Shown piece after piece: positions 21,149-28,486 of a stretch of 35,204 nucleotides of DNA. This DNA comes from an uncultured Senegalimassilia sp. (lineage in GTDB: Bacteria > Actinomycetota > Coriobacteriia > Coriobacteriales > Eggerthellaceae), in contig CAKUJT010000015.1 of the NCBI GenBank assembly GCA_934661765.1, forward strand, positions 1-35,204, written 5' to 3'. The notes beneath the pieces were generated by a model. That model ran no database searches. It saw nothing but the letters and a program-made list of their open reading frames with translations, and was not told the origin of the DNA. The position numbers and the translations under genes are program-made. The first letter of the stretch is position 1, and the number at the start of each line of letters is the position of its first letter.

Positions 21149-21257
21149 TGTCGCAAGAACGTGGAACAGCTGCACCCTTGCGGCGCACGGCGCCCGACAA
21201 CCGCGCGGCCCGGCACGCCGCACAAGCAGCTTTCGCAATGGAAAGAAGAGGCCCATC

Positions 21258-21953
21258 ATGAACGAAACGCCTTCACGCATCCTGGTCGTGGACGACGAGC
21301 CCTCCATCACGGAGTTCGTCGGATATGCCCTGAAGAAAGAGGGCTTCCAGCCCGACGTCGTGGACAACGGCGAGGACGCGCTGGCAATGGCCCAGGAAAA
21401 CGACTACGACCTGTTCGTCCTGGATATCATGCTGCCCGGCATGGACGGCTATGAGCTGTGCCGCCGCCTGCGCACCAAGACGTCGGCGCCCGTGCTGTTC
21501 CTCTCGGCACGCGACACCGAGCTGGACAAGGTGGTCGGGCTCGAAATCGGCGGCGACGACTACCTGGCCAAGCCCTTCGGCGTGCGCGAGCTCATCGCCC
21601 GCGTCCGCGCGCTGCTGCGCCGCAGCCAGGGCAACGAGCTCACGCCGAACAGCCACGCCATCACCGCCAGCGGCATCACGCTCGACGAGGACGCGCACAC
21701 CGCCACCGGCCCTGCCGGCGACATCGACCTGACGCCCCGCGAGTTCGAGCTGATGGCATGCCTCATGAAGAACGCCGGCAAGGTGGTCTCGCGCGAGGAG
21801 CTGCTGCGCGACGCCTGGGGCTGGGAATACCTCACGGAAACCAAGACCGTAGACACCCACATCAAGCGCCTGCGTGATAAGATCGAGCAAGCCGGTTACG
21901 ATTCCGGCCTTGTGGAAACGGTTCGCGGTTACGGATATAGGTTCAAGCTATAA
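21258..21953 (+). CDS. OmpR/PhoB-family response regulator
   Basis: A 231-aa two-domain regulator. Receiver 1-120: acidic pair Asp12-Asp13, phospho-acceptor Asp56 in Val-Leu-Asp-Ile-Met-Leu-Pro-Gly-Met-Asp-Gly, switch Ser83, Lys105 in Ala-Lys-Pro-Phe. Winged-helix effector 135-231 with Leu-Thr-Pro-Arg-Glu-Phe-Glu-Leu and the terminal Thr-Val-Arg-Gly-Tyr-Gly-Tyr-Arg-Phe. It should bind 11-bp direct repeats as a dimer; whether it binds the repeats at 5929 and 11614 is untested. The ATG at 21258 follows AAGAAGAGG. The histidine kinase gene begins at or right after its stop codon, so the two form a classic pair. Confidence 0.95.
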   Translation: MNETPSRILVVDDEPSITEFVGYALKKEGFQPDVVDNGEDALAMAQENDYDLFVLDIMLPGMDGYELCRRLRTKTSAPVLFLSARDTELDKVVGLEIGGDDYLAKPFGVRELIARVRALLRRSQGNELTPNSHAITASGITLDEDAHTATGPAGDIDLTPREFELMACLMKNAGKVVSREELLRDAWGWEYLTETKTVDTHIKRLRDKIEQAGYDSGLVETVRGYGYRFKL

Positions 21954-23014
21954 AACGGCTGCAGACATATTTCGCGCTCTTGGCCACGCTGCTCAGCCTG
22001 CTCGCTGCAGTGGTCACGGCCGTCGTGTGCATGCTCGTGTACGACGCCTCCATCGCGGTCCTGCTGGTCCTCATCCCCATCAGCGTGGTCATCTTCTGCA
22101 TCAGCCTGCTTATCGGCCATTTCCTGTCCGAACCGCTCAGCGACCTGGCGAAGAAGATGGCGGCGTTCCGCAGCGGCGCGCCCGTCACGTTCGAGCCCGA
22201 CGGCCGCATGTACGAGGCCGATTTGCTGACCAGCGACTTTAAGCGCCTCGTGCAAACCACCACCCAGCAGCAGCACGACCTTGCCATCAAGGAGCGCCGC
22301 CAAAACGAGTTCATCAGCGACGTCGCGCACGAGCTGCGCACGCCGCTGACGGCCATCCGCGGCAACGCAGAGATGCTCGCCGACCCCGACCTGCCACCCT
22401 CGCTGCATGAGAAGTTCTGCGGCATCATCGTGAACGAAAGCGAGCGTCTCAGCCGCTTGACGCACGACCTGCTGACCCTGCAGCGCATAGAAAGCTCCCC
22501 CATCCCCGAGACCATGCAGCGCGTGAACCTGCACGATCTGGCGAACAGCGTGGTCGACGCGCTGTCCCCCATCCTGCATGACCGCCAGGCGAACACGAGC
22601 GTCTCGGGCGAAGCCCCCGACGTGCTGGGCAACCCCGACAGCCTGCGCCAAGCCGTCACCAACCTGGTCGAGAACGCCAGCCGCTTCATCAAGCCCGGCG
22701 GGCACATTAACGTTGAACTGTTCGGCATGAACGGCAACTCCATCATCGCCGTGAAAGACGACGGCTGCGGCTTCGGCGACGTGGACCCCAAGCTGCTCTT
22801 CGACCGCTTCTACCGCACCGACGCCAGCCGCACACGCGGCACGGGCGGCACGGGCCTGGGCCTTGCCATCGTGAAGTCCATCGCCGAGGCGCACGATGGC
22901 ACCGTCGAGGCCGTCAACCTCCCCGAGGGCGGGGCGTGCTTCATGATCGCCATCCCCTCCATCCCCGCCGACATCTCGGTGAAGAAGCCCCACGGGAAAA
23001 CGAAGAACGCCTAG
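21950..23014 (+). CDS. Membrane histidine kinase without an extracellular sensor domain
   Basis: About 345-355 aa. Two membrane helices follow each other closely at the N-terminus, leaving almost no outside loop. Then come a HAMP-like linker, the H-box Asp-Val-Ala-His-Glu-Leu-Arg-Thr-Pro-Leu (phospho-His117 counted from the TTG at 21980), an N-box with Asn-Leu-Val-Glu-Asn-Ala and G-boxes Asp-Asp-Gly-Cys-Gly-Phe-Gly and Gly-Thr-Gly-Leu-Gly-Leu-Ala-Ile-Val. It autophosphorylates and passes phosphate to the regulator encoded before it. The start is unclear: the frame opens after a TAG at 21938-21940 with no ATG or GTG; candidates are ATA at 21950 (overlapping the upstream TAA and giving a full first helix), CTG at 21959 and TTG at 21980 (truncating that helix). 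None has a clear ribosome site. Confidence 0.85.
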   Translation: MKRLQTYFALLATLLSLLAAVVTAVVCMLVYDASIAVLLVLIPISVVIFCISLLIGHFLSEPLSDLAKKMAAFRSGAPVTFEPDGRMYEADLLTSDFKRLVQTTTQQQHDLAIKERRQNEFISDVAHELRTPLTAIRGNAEMLADPDLPPSLHEKFCGIIVNESERLSRLTHDLLTLQRIESSPIPETMQRVNLHDLANSVVDALSPILHDRQANTSVSGEAPDVLGNPDSLRQAVTNLVENASRFIKPGGHINVELFGMNGNSIIAVKDDGCGFGDVDPKLLFDRFYRTDASRTRGTGGTGLGLAIVKSIAEAHDGTVEAVNLPEGGACFMIAIPSIPADISVKKPHGKTKNA

Positions 23015-23338
23015 GGAGCCCGCGCAACCAGGCCGACGACCGCCGCTCAAGCCGCTTCCGCAGGCGGCACCGTCCCCTTCGCCATGCGCGCCCTGTAACC
23101 GCCCAGCGTCAACGAGCGGGAGGCGGCACCGCCCGACAGGGCACGCGCCAGCCCATCCCTCCGCCGACCGGAACGTCCCCAGGACATCAAGCGTTTACTT
23201 CACCTGCGCATCGATTCCGGTGCGGGCAGGGGCCATGACGTGGGGATTCGCAGGGGCCGCAACGCGCGATGCTATACTCGAATGCAATCGACACGCATCA
23301 TCTCCGGGGCGCATCGCCCCGTACATCGAAGGAGCATC
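23015..23338 (+). other. Intergenic region before the fabH-like gene
   Basis: 324 bases. Short GC inverted repeats (for example GCCGC at 23051 with GCGGC at 23064) may end the kinase transcript. The only clear signal is the extended -10 of the next gene. No small gene with a ribosome site was found. Confidence 0.5.
23270..23278 (+). promoter_or_regulatory. fabH extended -10 promoter
   Basis: TGCTATACT, identical to the coaX promoter element, about 60 bases before the ATG at 23339. Confidence 0.65.
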
Positions 23339-24451
23339 ATGGGTTGCACCATCATCGGCTGCGGCAAGCAGCTGCCGGCACTTGACGTGCCCAATGAAGA
23401 GCTGACCAAGCTGGTCGACACCAGCGACGAATGGATTTCCACGCGCACGGGCATCCTCTCGCGCCGCGTGTGCGTCAGCGAGGGCAACGTCGATCTGGCC
23501 GAAGGCGCCGCGCGCCAGGCGCTCGGCTGGGCGGATGACGGCTATTCCGAGCGCAAGATCGCTCCCGAGGACATCGACCTCATCATCTACTCCACCATCA
23601 CGCCCGACGAGATGGTCCCCACCTGCGCCGCCGTGCTGCGCCGACGCTTAGGCCTGGTCAACGCCGCGGCATTCGACATGAACGCCGCGTGCTCGGGCTT
23701 CATCTACGGCCTAACCATCGCCGAGACCATGATGGCCGCCAGCGCCCCGGGCGCTGCGGGCGCGGCGGGCCGCAGCGCCATCCGACGCGCGCTCGTGGTG
23801 GGCGGCGAGCGCCTGACCCGCATCGTCGACTGGGCCGATCGCAACACGTGCGTGCTGTTCGGCGACGGCGCCGGCGCCGCCGTGGTGGAATGGGACGAGC
23901 GCAAGCCCGGCATCCTGTCGTGGTACATCAAAAACGATGACGACGATTCCAACGCCCTCACCTGCCCTTCCGCCTACGACGCGCCCCAGCCCTTCACGCC
24001 CGAGGGCATCGATGCGGACGCGCTGCAGCAGGCCGACCCCGGCACCGCCCCCATCGACGCCGAGCTCGACGTCACGGAACGCGTAGCCGCAGGGGCGCCG
24101 CGCCAGGCCCTGTATATGAACGGCCAGAAGGTGTTCAAGTTCGCCACGAGCGTCATGCCCGCCGCCATCGAGGAGGTGCTGCGCCGCGCGAACCTGACCA
24201 TCGACGACGTGCAATTCATCGTCCCGCATCAGGCGAACCTGCGCATCATCAAGTACGCCGCCAAGCGCATGGGCCTGCCGCTCGAGCGTTTCCAGGTGTC
24301 CATCGCGCATCGCGGCAACTCGTCGTCGGCGTGCATCCCCATGACGCTGTGCGACGCGTACGAAAGCGGCAACATCCACCCCGGCGACAAGGTGGTGCTC
24401 GTAGGCTTCGGCGGCGGCTTCACCAGCGGCGCCGTCCTGTACGAGGCGTAA
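23339..24451 (+). CDS. fabH: Beta-ketoacyl-ACP synthase III (FabH-like)
   Basis: A 370-aa thiolase-fold enzyme with the FabH catalytic triad: Cys118 in Asn-Ala-Ala-Cys-Ser-Gly-Phe, His297 in Pro-His-Gln-Ala-Asn and Asn327 in Arg-Gly-Asn-Ser-Ser-Ser-Ala. FabH condenses acetyl-CoA or a branched acyl-CoA with malonyl-ACP to start fatty acid synthesis. It is about 40 residues longer than usual because of an acidic, Pro/Asp-rich insert at about 195-250. It is not next to other fab genes, so it may serve housekeeping initiation or a dedicated lipid/ketide route; the triad alone cannot distinguish these. AAGGAG sits four bases before the ATG at 23339. It has its own extended -10 promoter and is followed by a 16-bp hairpin. 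Confidence 0.88.
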   Translation: MGCTIIGCGKQLPALDVPNEELTKLVDTSDEWISTRTGILSRRVCVSEGNVDLAEGAARQALGWADDGYSERKIAPEDIDLIIYSTITPDEMVPTCAAVLRRRLGLVNAAAFDMNAACSGFIYGLTIAETMMAASAPGAAGAAGRSAIRRALVVGGERLTRIVDWADRNTCVLFGDGAGAAVVEWDERKPGILSWYIKNDDDDSNALTCPSAYDAPQPFTPEGIDADALQQADPGTAPIDAELDVTERVAAGAPRQALYMNGQKVFKFATSVMPAAIEEVLRRANLTIDDVQFIVPHQANLRIIKYAAKRMGLPLERFQVSIAHRGNSSSACIPMTLCDAYESGNIHPGDKVVLVGFGGGFTSGAVLYEA

Positions 24452-24521
24452 CCGCACGCCCGGACCCCCGCTCTGCAACGGGGCGCCGCGGCGGCCGCGA
24501 GACCATCCGGCAGGCCCTGCT

Positions 24522-24561
24522 CGTGCGAGTGCGCAAAACCCCTCCTTTGCGCACTCGCACG
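24522..24561 (+). terminator. Perfect 16-bp hairpin downstream of fabH
   Basis: Arms 24522-24537 and 24546-24561 are fully complementary; loop ACCCCTCC contains the anti-Shine-Dalgarno core CCTCC. There is no T run, so termination is inferred only from position about 70 bases past the fabH stop. Confidence 0.5.
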
Positions 24562-24705
24562 CCTAGCAACCGGAAACCCACTCTCGGAACTCAGGCCCGC
24601 ACCCGTAATTCGGAAAGCCGCGATCCCGCCCTATCAGCCGCATGTATACTGCTGAAACCCATTGAACAGCTCCGCGCCGACCGCCCGTAAACTATAACGA
24701 AACGC

Positions 24706-24733
24706 GAAAAAGCCCGCTTATGCGGGCTTTTTC
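24706..24733. terminator. Bidirectional terminator fabH/bioY
   Basis: A perfect 12-bp stem (24706-24717 with 24722-24733), TTAT loop, with A and T tracts within the arms suited to both directions. Confidence 0.9.
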
Positions 24734-24759
24734 GTTACGCTTGGGTTGTGCGATATCGC

Positions 24760-25353
24760 TTATGCGCGATGTCCCACGGCAGCGTTGACGGCGCGGGCGC
24801 AGATGACGGCCGCAACCAGCTTCGCCAGGTCGATCAGAATGAACGGCGCAACGCCGGCCGCGAAGGCGGCGGCGGGCGTCATGGAGGCCACGGCCATCAG
24901 CTGAGCCCAGCCGCACACGTAGGCGACGGCAAGGAACACCAGGCCGGTCAGGAAATCGATCGCGAACGCGCGGGCGCCCTTCGCCTCGCCATCGCGAGCC
25001 AGCACGGCCTTCAGGCCGAAACGCACGGCAACAGCCAGGCCCACGCCCAGCAGGTAGCCCCACAAAAAGCCGCCGGTCGCACCAGCCAGAACACCGATGC
25101 CGCCGCGCATGCCGCTGAACACGGGCACGCCCACAGCGCCCAGGACCAGGTACGCGGTGATAGCCGCAACAGCCTCTTTCGGCTGCAGCACCAGCACCAT
25201 GAACGCCACGGCGAAGATCTGCAGCGTGAACGGCACGGGGCCCAGCGGCACCGTCACCCACGCCGACACCGCCGTGATGGCGACCGTCAATGCGACGAAC
25301 GCGATGGAACGCGTGCGCGACCCAGCGGCCGTCTTCTTCTGAACCTGTTCCAC
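24760..25353 (-). CDS. bioY: Biotin transporter BioY
   Basis: A 197-aa membrane protein with about six hydrophobic helices. The BioY features are visible: Val-Pro-Leu-Gly-Pro-Val-Pro-Phe-Thr-Leu-Gln after helix 1, Leu-Gly-Ala-Val-Gly-Val-Pro-Val-Phe, and Gly-Ala-Thr-Gly-Gly-Phe-Leu-Trp-Gly-Tyr. It is the substrate-binding S component of an ECF-type biotin uptake system; the energising A and T subunits are not in the window. The GTG at 25353 follows AAGGAAGGGGAAG; an in-frame ATG at 25383 is a weaker option. An extended -10 lies about 110 bases upstream inside an inverted repeat. Biotin ligase BirA is encoded 2 kb away on the same strand. Confidence 0.92.
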   Translation of the reverse strand: MEQVQKKTAAGSRTRSIAFVALTVAITAVSAWVTVPLGPVPFTLQIFAVAFMVLVLQPKEAVAAITAYLVLGAVGVPVFSGMRGGIGVLAGATGGFLWGYLLGVGLAVAVRFGLKAVLARDGEAKGARAFAIDFLTGLVFLAVAYVCGWAQLMAVASMTPAAAFAAGVAPFILIDLAKLVAAVICARAVNAAVGHRA

Positions 25354-25460
25354 AACTTCCCCTTCCTTGTCCCCCTGATACATCCAGAAGGCCCATCCGC
25401 GATACCATCGCGGCGATCGCTGCGCCGAACGCATCGACCCTATTTCCTACAGATTGCAGA

Positions 25461-25486
25461 GGAATTGTAGCACGCGCACAAATTCC
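25461..25486 (-). promoter_or_regulatory. bioY promoter within a 26-bp imperfect palindrome
   Basis: On the minus strand TGCTACAAT (25472-25464) is an extended -10. It lies in a dyad whose outer six bases are perfect (GGAATT at 25461-25466, AATTCC at 25481-25486), a plausible repressor site. It does not match a BirA or BioR operator. Confidence 0.45.
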
Positions 25487-25502
25487 CCACCGGTTTTGGC
25501 CG

Positions 25503-25539
25503 TAAAAAAGCCTTGCAGCGCAAAAAACGTTGCAAGGCT
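25503..25539 (-). terminator. MATE gene terminator
   Basis: A 9-bp stem (25509-25517 with 25531-25539) followed on the minus strand by TTTTTT, 12 bases past the MATE stop. Confidence 0.9.
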
Positions 25540-25550
25540 GAAACAAACCG

Positions 25551-27074
25551 CTAGAACTTGGCCTGCAGCTGGCCGTTCTCCAGCTTGCGCAGGCGCTTGA
25601 GCTCCAGCAGGACGAACACGCCGGTGGTGAAGATGGCCAGGAAGTCCGCCACGGGGCACGCGAAGTACAGCGCGTCCAGGCCCGTGTAACCCGGGAACCA
25701 TACGGGCATGACCATGGGCAGGCCGATATAGAGCGGGATCAGGAACAGGATCTGACGCGTAAGGGACAAGAACACCGATTTCGCCGGCTGGCCCGTTGCC
25801 TGGAAGTAGTTCGAGCCGACGATCTGGAAGCCCACGAACGGGATGAGGAACAGCTGCACCTGCAGCGCGAACACCGTGAACGACAGCAGGTTCGGATCGG
25901 TGATGCCGAAGAAGCCGACGATCTGGGCGGGGAACAGGTGCACGAGCGCCCACAGCACCACGGCGATGACCGTGTTGCCCGCGATGCCCCAGGCCAGCGT
26001 CATCTTCACACGCTTGAACAGATGCGCGCCGTAGTTGAAGCCGAGCAGCGGCTGGATGGCGATCGACATGCCGATGAGCGGCAGCACCACGAACGAGGCA
26101 ACGCGCTGCACCACGCCGATGGACGCCAGCGCGCCCTCTGCGCCGATGGGGCTTTGCGCGCCGTACATGTTCAGCAGGTTGTTCAGCACGAAGTTCACCG
26201 CGGCCATGCCCGCCTGGACGGCGAAGCTGGCCAGACCCAACGACAGGATCAGACGAACCGTTTCACCATGCAGCGGCATCATATGCAGGCGCAGGCGCAT
26301 GGGGACGCCCTTCGTCAGGCAGAAGTACCACAGAACCGTAGCGCATGAGATTGCCTGGCCGCACACGGTGGCAAGCGCGCTGCCCACGACGCCCATGCCC
26401 ATGACCAGCACAAACAGCGCGTTGAACACGGTGCACGCAACGGCGCCGATGATCATGGTGCCCAGCGCGCGGTTCGGAGCCCCGGCGGTACGGATGAAGT
26501 TGTTCACGCCCATGCCGATGCATTGGAAGATGAAGCCCAGGCTGATGATGCGGATGAACTGCATGGCGTAGTTCCAGTCCTCGGGAGTGGCACCCGACAC
26601 GCTGAGCAGTCCGTCGATGCAAGCCGGGATGAACATGGCGATGGCGACCACCACGGAAGCGATAAGGGAGAGCGTGACCGTGTTGCCCAAGCTGCGCTCG
26701 GCCTCCTCGGGCTTGCCCTCGCCCATGCGCAGCGCGGCCAGGGCGTTGCCGCCGTTGCCCACCAGCATGGCGATGGCCATGAACACCGTCATGATGGGCA
26801 TGGCGACCGTGGCGGTGGACAGGCCGATCTCGCCCATAGCCTGCCCCAGGAAGATGGAGTCGATGACGTTGTATGCGCCGTTGACCAGCATGCCCAATAT
26901 GGAGGGGATGGCGAACTCGGTGATAAGGCGCGGGATGGACTCCGTGCCCATGCGCGTCACCTTATCGTGCTGCTTGGGTTTGCCCTGGTGGCCGGAGGCG
27001 ACGGGATTGCCCTGGGCGTCCGCCGGATGGGCCGGAGCCGCGGATCCGTCCTTCGTTTCTAGCTCTTGCGTCAT
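25551..27074 (-). CDS. MATE-family multidrug/small-molecule exporter
   Basis: A 507-aa polytopic membrane protein with about 12 helices after a 45-residue hydrophilic N-terminus (Ala/Lys/Gln-rich). MATE features are seen in Pro-Ser-Ile-Leu-Gly-Met-Leu-Val-Asn-Gly-Ala-Tyr-Asn-Val-Ile-Asp-Ser-Ile-Phe-Leu-Gly in the first helix pair, repeated as a half-copy around residues 280-330 (Ala-Ala-Val-Asn-Phe-Val-Leu-Asn-Asn-Leu). The family exports cationic drugs or metabolites using a Na+ or H+ gradient; the substrate cannot be inferred. The ATG at 27074 has only a weak AAAGG upstream. It is separated from birA by about 290 bases and has its own strong terminator, so it is likely transcribed alone. 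Confidence 0.9.
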   Translation of the reverse strand: MTQELETKDGSAAPAHPADAQGNPVASGHQGKPKQHDKVTRMGTESIPRLITEFAIPSILGMLVNGAYNVIDSIFLGQAMGEIGLSTATVAMPIMTVFMAIAMLVGNGGNALAALRMGEGKPEEAERSLGNTVTLSLIASVVVAIAMFIPACIDGLLSVSGATPEDWNYAMQFIRIISLGFIFQCIGMGVNNFIRTAGAPNRALGTMIIGAVACTVFNALFVLVMGMGVVGSALATVCGQAISCATVLWYFCLTKGVPMRLRLHMMPLHGETVRLILSLGLASFAVQAGMAAVNFVLNNLLNMYGAQSPIGAEGALASIGVVQRVASFVVLPLIGMSIAIQPLLGFNYGAHLFKRVKMTLAWGIAGNTVIAVVLWALVHLFPAQIVGFFGITDPNLLSFTVFALQVQLFLIPFVGFQIVGSNYFQATGQPAKSVFLSLTRQILFLIPLYIGLPMVMPVWFPGYTGLDALYFACPVADFLAIFTTGVFVLLELKRLRKLENGQLQAKF

Positions 27075-27321
27075 GCTTGCGTGCTGCCTTTCGAAACCTT
27101 TAACTACCTAAAATTTTCGTCAGCATTCTATTGTATGACCGGCGGCCCGCAGAGAGCGCACGCAGGAGAGCCCCATGCCGGGATTCCATCGTTCGTGCAT
27201 ATCGAGTTAAGGAGCGAAAAGGACGACGCCGGGTGCTTTCGGGATGCTGCCGGCTGTGCGCCCGAGAACGTGCCAGGAGCATGCGCCCAAGCCAGATCCG
27301 CGCAAACGCCCAAACAACGCG

Positions 27322-27356
27322 TGTGCCCCGGCGCGTAAACGTCGCACCGGGGCACA
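27322..27356 (-). terminator. birA downstream hairpin
   Basis: A perfect 10-bp stem (27322-27331 with 27347-27356) with a 15-base loop, ten bases past the birA stop; no U tract. Confidence 0.55.
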
Positions 27357-27366
27357 TGGATATCGC

Positions 27367-28281
27367 CTAGCGGATATGGGCCTCGCCTGAGCTGGCGAAC
27401 ACCTCCACGCCTTCCGACGTGCGCAACACCAGCCTGCCGTCCGGAGCCACGCGCGTCACCGTGCCCGCCGCCAACACGTTGCCCGAAAGGTCCTCCATAC
27501 GAACGAAGCGCCCGTACAGCGCAGAGCAGGCATCGAACTCGGCTTGGTAGGGCTCGAAACCCTGCTCGCACCACAGCGGGTACACGATGGCAAGCTGATC
27601 GCAGAGCGCATCGGCCACAGCGTTGATGCGGTCCTCAACGGGGCCTTCGCAAAATCCCAGCTCATCCAGGTACACCGGGATGTTCTTCCCAGCCGGCACG
27701 GATGCGGCATCGGCCGGACGCGCCACGTTGACGCCCACGCCCACGCAAAGCGCCCGCGCATGCATCTCCGTCGAGATACCGCATAGCTTATGGAAGGGGC
27801 GCTGGGGTTGACGGTCGCCGGCGGGGAACTCGCCACCCTGTCCAGCATCATCGCGGGCTGCATCATGAGAAGCCATGCCGCACAGGGACGCCGATTCCTT
27901 CCTGCAAGGGGAACCCTCGCCCGTCGCCTGCGCGGCGTCGCGCAGGGAATCGCACGCCTCAGCCACCACGATGTCGTTCGGCCACTTCACCTGCACGCGA
28001 CCCTCAAGCTCGGGGACAAGACTCGCGATTGCGCGGCGAACGGCAAGGCCCACCAACAGGCTGAGTGTGGGAAGCTGCGCCGGCGGGACTTCGGGTCGCA
28101 GCAAGAACGACTGGTACATGCCGCCGATCGGGCTTTCCCACGCGCGGCCTTGCCTGCCGTAGCCGGCGGTTTGCCGCAGGCCGCGCACCGCCAGGCCCTC
28201 AGGCTGGCCTTCCTCAATAGCACGCTTGATCAGGTCGTTCGTGGACGTTACGGTCTCGAACGATTCCACGCGAAACTGCAT
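27367..28281 (-). CDS. birA: Biotin-[acetyl-CoA carboxylase] ligase (class I BirA) with an internal insert
   Basis: A 304-aa enzyme that activates biotin with ATP and attaches it to carboxylase carrier domains. The catalytic Gly-Arg-Gln-Gly-Arg lies at 42-46, Lys-Trp-Pro-Asn-Asp-Ile at 99-104, and the C-terminal SH3-like domain ends with Val-Leu-Arg-Thr-Ser-Glu-Gly-Val-Glu-Val. There is no N-terminal helix-turn-helix, so unlike E. coli BirA it should not act as a repressor. Normally the Trp-Pro-Asn-Asp strand is joined to Lys-Leu-x-Gly-Ile within a few residues; here about 57 polar, Asp/Gly/Gln-rich residues (about 107-163) intervene. The ATG at 28281 follows AAAGGTG; the frame is open 92 codons upstream without support. 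Confidence 0.9.
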   Translation of the reverse strand: MQFRVESFETVTSTNDLIKRAIEEGQPEGLAVRGLRQTAGYGRQGRAWESPIGGMYQSFLLRPEVPPAQLPTLSLLVGLAVRRAIASLVPELEGRVQVKWPNDIVVAEACDSLRDAAQATGEGSPCRKESASLCGMASHDAARDDAGQGGEFPAGDRQPQRPFHKLCGISTEMHARALCVGVGVNVARPADAASVPAGKNIPVYLDELGFCEGPVEDRINAVADALCDQLAIVYPLWCEQGFEPYQAEFDACSALYGRFVRMEDLSGNVLAAGTVTRVAPDGRLVLRTSEGVEVFASSGEAHIR

Positions 28282-28486
28282 CCCAGCACCTTTCCCCTTC
28301 TCATATGACAGCGCGGCGCAAAGCCATTGCAAAGCCGCGGAAAGTCGCGCTGAGCCAGCGTCGCGACACCGCGAACCGCAGCCCATCGCCAAAGCCGACA
28401 ACCCGACCCCGGACCCTGCAAGCCCGATTCCAGAACCTGCGTCCCGGAACCCATCCGACCATCCGCAAGCCACCGCTTTCCGCGGC

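Larger units (their letters stand above)
20800..21257. other. Divergent intergenic region between coaX and the two-component system
   Basis: 458 bases. It holds the coaX leader and extended -10, a dispersed repeat copy at 21014-21044, and a TATAGT -10 for the response-regulator gene at 21143-21148. I see no further gene; a 14-codon frame at 21103-21147 is treated under rejected items. Confidence 0.6.
24452..24759. other. Convergent intergenic region between fabH and bioY
   Basis: 308 bases with two hairpins (24522-24561 and 24706-24733). A TATACT at 24645-24650 precedes the second hairpin and could drive a transcript of about 75 nt, but there is no -35 and I do not call a gene. Confidence 0.5.
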
